Source: Corallococcus sp. AS-1-6 (GTDB lineage: Bacteria > Myxococcota > Myxococcia > Myxococcales > Myxococcaceae). Taken from it: a DNA stretch of 64,000 nucleotides. The translations under genes and the position numbers were made by a program. Location of the stretch: assembly GCF_020037015.1 (NCBI RefSeq), contig NZ_JAIQDE010000009.1, forward strand, positions 1-64,000, read 5' to 3'. The notes under the pieces are model-generated. The model made no database searches and was not told the origin of the DNA. It saw nothing but the letters and a program-made list of their open reading frames with translations. Positions 49,112-56,955 of this stretch are shown here, piece after piece (positions within the stretch are counted from its first letter, which is position 1; each line of letters opens with the position of its first letter).

Positions 49112-52100
49112 ATGCTCCCGTCCGTGCCCGGGGCAGGTCATCAGGAGTCGTACGAGGAGGAGGTCCTTCTCGCGCTGGACGAGGGGCTGCTGTCCTCCGA
49201 GGAGGCGGCCGCCCTGCGCGAGGAGGCCCTCCGCCTGCAACGCGGGCCCCTGGAGCTGTTGAAGGAGCGGGGCCGGCTGACGGAGGACACCCTGGACCTC
49301 TTGCGGCAGGACCTGGCTCGCGGCACGGACCGGGGTGAAGTCCCCATCCAGGAGGCCGCCACGCTGGGCACGGCGGTCCCGTCCTCGCTGGCCGTGGAGG
49401 GCGTGCCCGCCTTCCCGGTGCCCGGCTGGGACCGCTACGAGCCCGTGCGCTTCCTGGGGCAGGGCGGCATGGGGCAGGTGTTCCTGGCCTACGACCCGCT
49501 CCTGCGCCGCAACGTGGCCCTCAAGTTCGTGCGCGACGGGGACCCGGAGCTGGCCCGCCGCTTCCTGTCCGAGGCCCGCGCCCAGGCCCGCGTGCGCCAC
49601 GAGCGCGTGTGCGAGGTCTATGAGGTGGGCGAGGTGCGCGGGCACGCCTTCATCGCCATGCGCTACGTGGAGGGCCCGTCGCTGGGGCAGCTCTCCCAAT
49701 CGCTCACGCTGGAGCAGCGCGTCTGGGTGCTGTGCCAGGCCGCGGAGGGCGTGCACGCCGCGCACCGCGTGGGGCTGGTCCACCGCGACCTGAAGCCCGG
49801 CAACATCCTGGTGGAGCGCACGGAGGACGGAGGCTTCCTCCCGTTCGTGATGGACTTCGGCCTGGCGCGGGACTGGCGCGAGGACAGCGCCACCCCGAAC
49901 GCGGTCCTGGGCACGCCGCACTACATGCCGCCCGAGCAGGCCCGCGGCGAGGGCCACCGCCTGGACCGCCGCGCGGACGTCTACGCGCTGGGCGCGACGT
50001 TGTATGCGCTGCTCACCGGGCAGCCTCCCTTCACCGGCGGGACGGAGAAGGAGGTGCTCGCGAAGCTCCAGACGGAGCCGCCTCCGCGTCCGCGCGCGCT
50101 GGAGCCGGACATCCCGGAGGACCTGGAGGCGGTGGTCCTCAAGTGCCTGGAGAAGGAGCGGCCCCTCCGCTACGACTCCGTGCGCGCCTTCACGGAAGAC
50201 CTGGAGCGCTTCCTCTCCGGCGAGCCGGTGCGGGCCCGCCACGGCGCGCGCTACTGGCTGGGCAAGAAGGTCCGCAAGCACCGCGCGGCGCTGGCGCTGG
50301 GCGGCACGGTGGTGGCGGTGGTGGCCGGCGCGCTCACGCAGGCGCGGCTCGCGCGCGGCGAGGTGGCCGAACGCGAGCGGCTGGCCCGCGCCTTCACGGA
50401 GCGCGTGGAGCGCATCGAGTCCTCGGCGCGCTACTCCGCCCTGTCGCGCCTGCACGACACGCGCAAGGACCGCGAGGCCTTGCGCGCGAGCATGGCCGCG
50501 CTGGAGGCGGAGATTGCCCGCGCGGGAGCGCAGGCGGTGGGCCCCGGCGAGTACGCGCTGGGCCGCGCCCTGTTCGCGCTGGACGACCTGGATGGCGCGC
50601 GCGGGAAGCTGGAGGCCGCGTGGGCGCACGGCTACCGCGAGCCCCGCGTGGCGTGGGCCCTGGCGCAGACGCTGGGCCACCTGTACCGCGAGCAGTTGCT
50701 GCTGGACGTGGAGCGCCGCGCCCCCGCGCAGCGCGAGGCCCGCCTCAAGGAGCTGAACGGGCGCTACCGCGACCCGGCGCTCGAGTACCTGCGTCAGGCG
50801 GAGGGGCCGGACGTGCCCGCGCCGCCGTCGTTCGTGAAGGCCCTGTTCGCCTTCTACGAGGACCGCCCGGAGGACGCGCTGGCGCTGCTGGACGCGCCGG
50901 GCACGCAGTCGCCGTGGTTCTACGAGGCGCCGCTCCTGCGCGGCGACATCCTGCTCGCGCGCGCCACGCGGCGCTGGAATGGCGGGGACCGCGCGGGCGC
51001 CCAGGCGGACCTGGCGCTGAGCCGCGAGGCGTACGCCGCCGCCGTCGCCACGGCGGAGAGCCATCCTGTCGTGCACTCGGTGCTGGGGCGGCTGGAGCTG
51101 GCCGCGCTGGTGATGGAGCTGTACGGCGAGGGCAACGTGCTGCCGCACTACGAGCGGGGCCTGGAGGCGCTGTCGCACGCGCTCGCCGCCGCGCCGGACC
51201 ACGCCCGCTCGCTGGTGCTGGTGTCGCGCTTCCACCGCCGGCTCGCGGAGCAGCGCACGAACCAGGGCGGGGAGGGCGTGGAGGCGCTGCTGGAGAAGTC
51301 CCTGGCCGCGCTGCGCACCGCGGAGGCCGTGGCCACGCCGAGCGACCGCATCCCGCTGGAGCGGGCCCTGACGCACCGCCAGTGGGCGCGCTACCAGCAA
51401 CTGCACGGGGAGGACCCACGAGGGCAGTTGAAGCTCGCGATCGCCTCGTTCGAACAATTGCGCCCGGAAGACCGCGACTACGCGTTCCACGCCAACCTGG
51501 GCCTCGCGTGGCAGGGGCAGGCGGACGCGGAGGCCGCGCGCGGCGGGGACGCGCTGCCGCTGTTGGACAAGGCCATCGCCGAGTACCAGGCGGCGCTCCA
51601 GTTGAGCGAGCAGCAGCCGTTCTCGTGGATCAACCTGGGTGTGGCGTACCGCAAGCGGGCGGATGCCCGGAACGCGCCGGATGCGACGGGCGACCTGCGC
51701 CGCGCGAACAGCGCGCTGACGCGGGCCCTGTCCCTCAACCCGGACAACTTCGGCGCGTGCTTCAACGGCGCGGAGGTGGCGGAGCAGCTCGCGCGGGCCC
51801 GCTACCTGAAGGGCGAGGACGTGAGCGTGGACCTGGAGCGCGCCCTGGCGCTGTACCGGCAGGGGCTGGCGCTCAACGCGAAGCAGCCCGCGCTCCACAA
51901 CGCGCTGGGCTCCGCGGTGTTCTGGCAGGCGGAGCTGCGCGCGGAGGAGGGCGGCGACACGAGGGCCCTGCTCGAAGAGGCGAAGGCGTCCTTCGAGAAG
52001 GCCCGCGCCCTGGCGCCCACGCAGGGCTTCGCCTTCAACAACCTGGGCGAGTGGGAGGTCTTCCACGCGGAGCTCCAGCTCGCGAAGGGCGAGGACCCGA

Positions 52101-52666
52101 GCGCCGCGCTGCGCGCCGCGGTGGATGACTACACGCAGGCGCTGAAGCGGTTGCCGGACGACGCGGACCTGCTGGCGAACCTGGGCAAGGCCTGGGTGCG
52201 GCAGGCAACGTGGACGCTGTCGCAAGCGCGAGACCCGGCGGCGGACCTCACGAAGGCGGAGGCGGCGCTGAACCGGGCCCGCGAGCTGAACCCGCGCCTG
52301 GGCAATGCCTGGCGTTACCTCGCGGAGGCCTCGGGCGTACGTGCGCGCTGGATGGCGAAGGGCCACGGCGCGGCAGGCGAGTTCGCGCTCGCGTCGCAGG
52401 CCTTTGATGAAGCGATGAAGCTCGACCCGAGGCTGGAGTACCGGCTCGCGGCGGCGGAGCTCCACGGCGCTTGGGCGCGGTGGCGCATCCAGGAAGGGCA
52501 GGACGCCGCGGCCGGGCTGAAGCGGGGGCTGGAGCTGGCCGACGCGGTGGTGACGGCCCGTCCCCGGTGGCTCCATGCGCGCGAGGTGCGGGACAGCCTG
52601 CGGTCACTCCGCGATGCTGCCCGCGCTCCGTCCGGGGAGCCAGTGGCTGACGCCCCCGCGCCCTGA
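49112..52666 (+). CDS. Transmembrane Ser/Thr protein kinase with TPR-rich C-terminus (second paralog)
   Basis: An 1184-aa kinase. The N-terminal helical region (1-75) and kinase domain (about 108-375) align closely with the paralog at 6878-10354. It has GQGGMG (117-121), VALK with K138, HRDLKPGN (224-231), and DFG (248-250), all intact. A transmembrane helix (about 392-408) is followed by helical TPR-like repeats (PFSWINLGVAYRKRADARN, AFNNLGEWEVFHAELQLAKG, DADLLANLGKAWVRQATWTLSQARD). ATG 49112 is chosen because it is the first codon giving the conserved helical opening (YEEEVLLALDEGLL); earlier in-frame starts add a proline-rich leader unlike the paralog. Two small unknown genes and a sigma-54 activator follow on the opposite strand. 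Confidence 0.9.
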   Translation: MLPSVPGAGHQESYEEEVLLALDEGLLSSEEAAALREEALRLQRGPLELLKERGRLTEDTLDLLRQDLARGTDRGEVPIQEAATLGTAVPSSLAVEGVPAFPVPGWDRYEPVRFLGQGGMGQVFLAYDPLLRRNVALKFVRDGDPELARRFLSEARAQARVRHERVCEVYEVGEVRGHAFIAMRYVEGPSLGQLSQSLTLEQRVWVLCQAAEGVHAAHRVGLVHRDLKPGNILVERTEDGGFLPFVMDFGLARDWREDSATPNAVLGTPHYMPPEQARGEGHRLDRRADVYALGATLYALLTGQPPFTGGTEKEVLAKLQTEPPPRPRALEPDIPEDLEAVVLKCLEKERPLRYDSVRAFTEDLERFLSGEPVRARHGARYWLGKKVRKHRAALALGGTVVAVVAGALTQARLARGEVAERERLARAFTERVERIESSARYSALSRLHDTRKDREALRASMAALEAEIARAGAQAVGPGEYALGRALFALDDLDGARGKLEAAWAHGYREPRVAWALAQTLGHLYREQLLLDVERRAPAQREARLKELNGRYRDPALEYLRQAEGPDVPAPPSFVKALFAFYEDRPEDALALLDAPGTQSPWFYEAPLLRGDILLARATRRWNGGDRAGAQADLALSREAYAAAVATAESHPVVHSVLGRLELAALVMELYGEGNVLPHYERGLEALSHALAAAPDHARSLVLVSRFHRRLAEQRTNQGGEGVEALLEKSLAALRTAEAVATPSDRIPLERALTHRQWARYQQLHGEDPRGQLKLAIASFEQLRPEDRDYAFHANLGLAWQGQADAEAARGGDALPLLDKAIAEYQAALQLSEQQPFSWINLGVAYRKRADARNAPDATGDLRRANSALTRALSLNPDNFGACFNGAEVAEQLARARYLKGEDVSVDLERALALYRQGLALNAKQPALHNALGSAVFWQAELRAEEGGDTRALLEEAKASFEKARALAPTQGFAFNNLGEWEVFHAELQLAKGEDPSAALRAAVDDYTQALKRLPDDADLLANLGKAWVRQATWTLSQARDPAADLTKAEAALNRARELNPRLGNAWRYLAEASGVRARWMAKGHGAAGEFALASQAFDEAMKLDPRLEYRLAAAELHGAWARWRIQEGQDAAAGLKRGLELADAVVTARPRWLHAREVRDSLRSLRDAARAPSGEPVADAPAP

Positions 52667-52695
52667 AGTCCATGGGCGCGCACCGCAGTGCAGCC

Positions 52696-52741
52696 CCGGA
52701 CGCGTCAATGACAGGACGCGGCCCGGGGCTGACGTGTCCGG
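52696..52741. terminator. Hairpin between kinase and small paralog genes
   Basis: The arms CCGGACGCGTCA (52696-52707) and TGACGTGTCCGG (52730-52741) pair with one G-T mismatch. It begins 30 bp after the kinase stop and ends 4 bp before the stop of the minus-strand gene, so it could end both transcripts. The core resembles the hairpin after rnk. No T-run. Confidence 0.45.
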
Positions 52742-52745
52742 CGCC

Positions 52746-53126
52746 CTACCGGAGCAGCTCCTTCGGCGGGTCGCTGGTCACGTCGATGCCGCCGTTCTTC
52801 CGATCCAACTCGATGGGACCGACCTTGGCCTCGCTCCGGGTGCTCGACCCGTCGTCGATGGTCGCGTCGAACGCGTAGATCCGCTTCAACGCCGTCACCG
52901 AGACGGTCAGCGGGGAGGTCACCAGCGCGTGGGTCCCTCCGAGCTCGTACGGGTACGGGTTCGAGGCGGAGACGGTGAGGCAGTTCCCGGAGGGGAACGT
53001 GATGGTGGCGGTGTAGGAGGCAGGGTAGCTGCCCATCGAGAAGACAACCGTGTCACCGTGTTTCACTTCCGGGCCGGGGCTGTAGCTGATGGGATCCGTG
53101 GAGAGGTCGACTGTGATGGTGGCCAT
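52746..53126 (-). CDS. Small beta-rich protein, first of a tandem paralog pair
   Basis: A 126-aa protein with no clear signal peptide. The sequence ITVDLSTDPISYSPGPEVKHGDTVVFSMG, then ATITFPSGNCLTVSA, and the C-terminal GPIELDRKNGGIDVTSDPPKE are shared almost unit for unit with the gene at 53256-53612. The GDTVVF phrase recalls a cupredoxin-like beta sandwich without obvious copper ligands, and the DxxxGGIDVxSDPP ending may place it in the DP-EP family; this is only tentative. Function unknown. About 130 bp separate the paralogs. Confidence 0.55.
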   Translation of the reverse strand: MATITVDLSTDPISYSPGPEVKHGDTVVFSMGSYPASYTATITFPSGNCLTVSASNPYPYELGGTHALVTSPLTVSVTALKRIYAFDATIDDGSSTRSEAKVGPIELDRKNGGIDVTSDPPKELLR

Positions 53127-53219
53127 AGGTCCGCACAGCATTGCAGCCCCTGTACCAACATGCATTTCCCGGAGCGCCCCCCGGATGTTTCACGCCCGCG
53201 CGCTCCCGGACGCGTCCGT

Positions 53220-53249
53220 GACACGTCACCGCCCGGGAGCTGACGTGTC
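53220..53249. terminator. Hairpin between the two tandem small paralogs
   Basis: The arms GACACGTCA (53220-53228) and TGACGTGTC (53241-53249) are perfectly complementary around a 12-nt loop. It lies 7 bp beyond the stop of the minus-strand gene that ends at 53256, and belongs to the same TGACGYGTC hairpin type seen at 43777 and 52696. No T-run is present. Confidence 0.45.
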
Positions 53250-53255
53250 CGGCGC

Positions 53256-53612
53256 CTACCGGCGCGGCTCCTTCGGCGGGTCGCTGCTCACGTCGATGCC
53301 GCCGTTCTTCCGGTCCCACTCGTGGCCCTTGCGCGCCTGGGACTCCTGGCCGTTGTTGAAGTCCACGTCGAAGGCATAGACCCCGCGCGCGGCCGTCAGG
53401 GCGACGGTCAGGGGCGCGGTCGCCATCGTCGCGCCGCCCAGCGTGTACGGGCCGGACGTGGTGAGGCAGGTGCCGTTGGGGAACGACACGGTGGCCGTGG
53501 CGTTGAGCGCGTTGCCCAGCGTGAAGACCACCGCGTCGCCGTGCTTCACATCCGGGCTGGGGTTGTAGCTGACAGGGGTCGTGGAGACGTCGATGGTGAG
53601 GGTGTTGGTCAT
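53256..53612 (-). CDS. Small beta-rich protein, second of a tandem paralog pair
   Basis: A 118-aa protein: NTLTIDVSTTPVSYNPSPDVKHGDAVVFTLG, ATVSFPNGTCLTTSGPYTLGG, and WDRKNGGIDVSSDPPKEPRR. These segments align in order with the neighbour at 52746-53126, showing a local duplication. The C-terminal charged tail and the conserved KHGDxVVF and RKNGGIDVxSDPPKE blocks are likely the functional core. No export signal, enzyme motif or family is recognised; a DP-EP-like family is only possible. ATG 53612 is used; an in-frame ATG eight codons upstream cannot be excluded. Confidence 0.55.
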   Translation of the reverse strand: MTNTLTIDVSTTPVSYNPSPDVKHGDAVVFTLGNALNATATVSFPNGTCLTTSGPYTLGGATMATAPLTVALTAARGVYAFDVDFNNGQESQARKGHEWDRKNGGIDVSSDPPKEPRR

Positions 53613-53645
53613 GGTGCCCGCCGCCATTGCAGACACCGTACCAGC

Positions 53646-55289
53646 TCAGCTCGCGTCCAATCCCAGCTCACGCACCCGGCGCTGGAGCGCGCGGCGGGAG
53701 ACCTCCAGCTTCTGCACCATGCGGTCCAAGTCACCCTCGCACTCGTGGAAGCAGCGGGTGATCTCCTCCGGGCTCAGGTCGCGCGCGGTCCGCAAGAGCG
53801 AGCTCTTGTCGATGAGCACGTACACGGAGGAGCGCGGGATGCCCAGCCAGTCCGCCGTGGCCTTCAAGTCCCAAGCACAGGCGCGCAGGGCCTCCAGCAC
53901 CTCCTGCTCGCTCACCTCCGAAGGCTTGCGCCGCGCGGGGGCGCGCGTCTCCGAAGGCGCGGGCGTGTCCTCCGAGGCAGGGGAGGGCGCCTGCTCCGTC
54001 AGGGGCTGGCCGGGAATGGGGAGCGCGTCGGCGTCCAGCGACTGCTCCAGCCGCGCATCCACGCGCAGCCCGGGCAGCCCCCGGCTTCCAATCACGAGCT
54101 GCCGCGCGATGTTGCGAAGCTGCCGCACGTTGCCGGGCCACGCGGAGCGCACCAGCCGCGCGGCGAGCGACGCGGGCAGCCACGGCTCCGCCCTTGCGTC
54201 CGAGGAGCTCAGCCGCCCCGCCTCGCCCGTGGACTCCAGCTCCTGGCGCGCGAAGTGGAGGAACAGCGGCGCGATGTCCTCGCGGCGCTCGCGCAGCGGG
54301 GGCACGGTGATTTCGAAGCCCGCCAGCCGGTGCAGCAGCGGGGCCTTGAAGTGGCCGTCGCGGATGCGCGCCTCCAGGTCCGCGTCCGTGGCGGTGACGA
54401 GCCGCACGTCCACGCGCACCGGGCTCTGCGCGCCCACGGGATAGACCTCCTGGGTCTCCAGCACGCGCAGGAGCGCCGCCTGGACCTCCGGGGGCGCCTC
54501 CGCGACTTCATCCAGGAACAGCGTGCCGCCGTGGGCGGCGCGGAAGAAGCCCTCCCGGTCGCGCGCGGCGCCGGTGAACGCGCCCCGCACCGCGCCGAAC
54601 AGCTCCGCGGCGATGAGGTCCTTCGCCAGGGCGCCCAGGTTGACGCTGACGAAGGGGCCCGCGCGGCGCGGGCTCCGCTCATGGAGCGCCCGGGCCACCA
54701 GCTCCTTGCCCGTGCCCGTCTCGCCCCGCACCAGCACGGGCACCTGGAGGTCGGCCACGCGCAGCACGTCCTCGCGCACGCGGACGATGCCCTCGCTGTC
54801 GCCCACCATGCCCAGCCCCGCCAGCTCCGTCGGGGCCCCCGCGCCGCGCACGGTGGCCTGGTGCAGCAGCAGCGCCACGCGCCCGGCGAGCACCAGCGGC
54901 ACGCCCGCCACCAGCGCCCGCGCGGGGAACTCCCGCCCGCCGCGCACCGGCTCGCCGCCCACCCACACCGGCGTCCCGCCCTCCGGCACCCGCAGCCGCA
55001 CGCCGCCGTCCGGCCCCGCCTCGAAGCGCACCGGCGTGCGGCTGAGGAACGGGTCGCCCAGGGGCAGCGCCAGCACCGCGCCCGGACGGCTGAAGTCCGG
55101 CGCGTTGCGCGACAGCGCCACCGCGCGCTCCGCGGACAGCAGCCCGTCCAGCAGCAGCCGCTCCCCGATGCGCTGGGGCTGGGCATGGCCAATGAGCGTC
55201 AACGCCGGCACCACCTGGGCGGCCTGTGACGGCGAGCCCTGCGTGCGGACGGCGGTGGTGGAGAAATCCGTGGGGTTCTTGGGCGGCAT
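53646..55289 (-). CDS. Sigma-54 activator with N-terminal FHA-like domain (canonical GAFTGA)
   Basis: A 547-aa paralog of the activator at 2308-3996. The N-terminal FHA-like region (about 50-140) includes ALSRNAPDFSRPG and PFLSRTPVRFE. The AAA+ domain has Walker A GETGTGKE (189-196), the GAFTGA loop (236-241), Walker B GTLFLDEV, and WPGNVRQLRNI. The C-terminus has a Fis-like helix-turn-helix (LKATADWLGIPRSSVYVLIDKSS) plus a second HTH-like element (DRMVQKLEVSRRALQRRVRELGL). Because the GAFTGA loop is intact it should activate sigma-54 promoters, possibly in response to a phosphoprotein bound by the FHA-like domain. ATG 55289 is the first plausible start; the open frame extends upstream without one. 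Confidence 0.9.
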   Translation of the reverse strand: MPPKNPTDFSTTAVRTQGSPSQAAQVVPALTLIGHAQPQRIGERLLLDGLLSAERAVALSRNAPDFSRPGAVLALPLGDPFLSRTPVRFEAGPDGGVRLRVPEGGTPVWVGGEPVRGGREFPARALVAGVPLVLAGRVALLLHQATVRGAGAPTELAGLGMVGDSEGIVRVREDVLRVADLQVPVLVRGETGTGKELVARALHERSPRRAGPFVSVNLGALAKDLIAAELFGAVRGAFTGAARDREGFFRAAHGGTLFLDEVAEAPPEVQAALLRVLETQEVYPVGAQSPVRVDVRLVTATDADLEARIRDGHFKAPLLHRLAGFEITVPPLRERREDIAPLFLHFARQELESTGEAGRLSSSDARAEPWLPASLAARLVRSAWPGNVRQLRNIARQLVIGSRGLPGLRVDARLEQSLDADALPIPGQPLTEQAPSPASEDTPAPSETRAPARRKPSEVSEQEVLEALRACAWDLKATADWLGIPRSSVYVLIDKSSLLRTARDLSPEEITRCFHECEGDLDRMVQKLEVSRRALQRRVRELGLDAS

Positions 55290-55477
55290 GGACGTCCCCG
55301 GCAGCCTACAACGGGCTGGCTGCCCCGGGGCCTGGCAGGCGTCGCTCCCCGGAAACCGTGCCCACGGCCGCTCGCAAGCCGGGCACGGACGGCAGGGGCG
55401 CAAGCCACGCCCGCGCCCCGTCCGATGAATAGCTTTGTGACGCGTGCCGTGTGGATTTTCGAGAGAGCGCGACCTCC

Positions 55478-56191
55478 ATGACTCCATCGACCTCGAACAT
55501 CACCGTCTTCGGCGCCGTCCTCTTCGACCTGGATGGCGTCGTCATCGACACGACCGAGCTGCACTACCGCGTCTGGACGGAGTTCGCCCGCGAGCGGGGC
55601 TACGTGCCCACGCGCGAGCAGTTGCTCGCCACCAACGGCCGGCGGGCCGGGGAGACGCTGCGCGCGTGGTTCGGCGCGCGGTTGGGTGACGAGGAGGTGG
55701 CCGCGCTCACCGAGGACCGGGAGCGGGCCTTCCACCGGCTGCTCGACCACGAGCCCCTGTCCGCCGTGCCCGGCGTGGGCGCCTACCTGATGTCCCTGAA
55801 GCAGGCGGGCGTGCCCTGGGCCCTGGGCACGAGCGCCCTGGCGCGCAACGCGGAGCGGGCCCTGGCGCGCGTGGGGCTGGAGCACCTGTTCCCCGTGCGG
55901 GTGACGTCCACGGACGTGTCGCGGGGCAAGCCGGATCCGGAGGTGTACCTCAAGGCCTCCGCCGCGCTGGGCGTCCCGCCGCACGCCTGCGTGGTGTTCG
56001 AGGACGCGGTGGCGGGGCTCCAGGCCGCGCGGGCCGCGGGCGCGGCGTGTGTCGCCGTCGCCACGTCGTTCCCGCGCGAGGTCCTGGCGCGGGAGCGGCC
56101 GGACTGGCTGGTGAGGGACTTCCGGGACCTGCCGCAGGCGCTGCGCCCCGGAAGCCACGGCCTCACGGCGCCGACGGCACCTCACCCGTGA
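55478..56191 (+). CDS. HAD-superfamily hydrolase (beta-phosphoglucomutase-like)
   Basis: A 237-aa HAD enzyme. Motif I is VLFDLDGVVIDT (Asp nucleophile and Asp+2), motif II LGTSAL, motif III the conserved Lys in SRGKPDPEVY, and motif IV CVVFEDAVAGLQAARAAG. A helical cap (about 30-95) and the LHYRVWTEFARERGY opening fit the phosphatase/phosphoglucomutase subgroup. A phosphosugar or phosphoglycolate substrate is typical. ATG 55478 is preferred to the GTG at 55451. Its 3' end overlaps the convergent lipoprotein gene by 29 bases. Confidence 0.88.
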   Translation: MTPSTSNITVFGAVLFDLDGVVIDTTELHYRVWTEFARERGYVPTREQLLATNGRRAGETLRAWFGARLGDEEVAALTEDRERAFHRLLDHEPLSAVPGVGAYLMSLKQAGVPWALGTSALARNAERALARVGLEHLFPVRVTSTDVSRGKPDPEVYLKASAALGVPPHACVVFEDAVAGLQAARAAGAACVAVATSFPREVLARERPDWLVRDFRDLPQALRPGSHGLTAPTAPHP

Positions 56192-56930
56192 GCACGCAGA
56201 TGAGCGCGTCCGGGTCGCACTTCACGGGGAACAGCGGGTTGATGCCGGAGCCGCGCAGCCGCCCCGCGTCGTAGTCCGCGTACGGGTCGCACAGCGCGTC
56301 GTCCGGCAGCTTCGTCTTGCTGTTCTGGCACTTCACCACCGGCCAGATGCCCTTCACGGCGTACTCGGCGCTGCAGCCGTTCTCCGCGTAGACCAGGTCC
56401 GCGGTGAACTGCGTGCCCGGAATCTCCGGCGTGTTGTAGATGCGCAGGTTGCTCCACGTGTAGCCGAAGTCCTGCGCGGGCAGCACGCCGCCGTCCGCCG
56501 CCGTGGACGCGGGCACCTCCAGCCGCGTGGGCGTCAAATCCGGCACCGAGCAGAAGTGGTCCGCCCCCGGCGTCGCGGAGGCGAACGGCCCCACCGCGGT
56601 GGCGGACGCCTTCGAGTCCTCCGTCAGCCGGGACGCGAAGTCCTCCATCAGCTTGCCCAGCCGCGCGCTGCGCACGCCCACGGTGTCGGGCGCGGACGGG
56701 TCCGGGCTGAAGAACTTCTGCAGCCCCAGCGGCTCCGGCTTGAGCCGCGCGCAGACCGTGTCCGGGTTCTGCCCGGTCTTGAGCTGGTACGTCGCGGCGA
56801 ACGAGCCGGTGGAGCCGTCCGACACGGCGCGGGCCACGACGCACTCGGGCTCCGGTTCACTGCCGCACGCGCCCACGGCGACGGCCGCCGCCGCGAGCCC
56901 TGCACTCACTGCCATCCAACGAAGCTTCAT
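56163..56930 (-). CDS. Lipoprotein partner of the TonB-dependent receptor
   Basis: A 255-aa lipoprotein: signal MKLRWMAVSAGLAAAAVAVGAC with lipobox VGAC. The mature protein has four or more Cys pairs (ECVVARAV, DTVCARL, HFCSVPD, NGCSAEYAV, VKCQNS, LCDPY, VKCDPDALICVL) and no recognised domain. It starts 25 bp after the stop of the TonB-dependent receptor gene on the same strand, so it is probably co-transcribed and may be a surface-binding partner analogous to SusD-type proteins. That role is inferred from position. ATG 56930 is used; another ATG lies five codons upstream. Confidence 0.65.
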   Translation of the reverse strand: MKLRWMAVSAGLAAAAVAVGACGSEPEPECVVARAVSDGSTGSFAATYQLKTGQNPDTVCARLKPEPLGLQKFFSPDPSAPDTVGVRSARLGKLMEDFASRLTEDSKASATAVGPFASATPGADHFCSVPDLTPTRLEVPASTAADGGVLPAQDFGYTWSNLRIYNTPEIPGTQFTADLVYAENGCSAEYAVKGIWPVVKCQNSKTKLPDDALCDPYADYDAGRLRGSGINPLFPVKCDPDALICVLTGEVPSAP

Positions 56931-56955
56931 CGCGGGAGTCCTCATGGGCTTGGGC

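Noticed and set aside
49064-52576. 1170-aa minus-strand open frame
   Set aside because: Antisense of the second kinase-TPR gene, rich in Arg/His/Leu with no domain or start signal.
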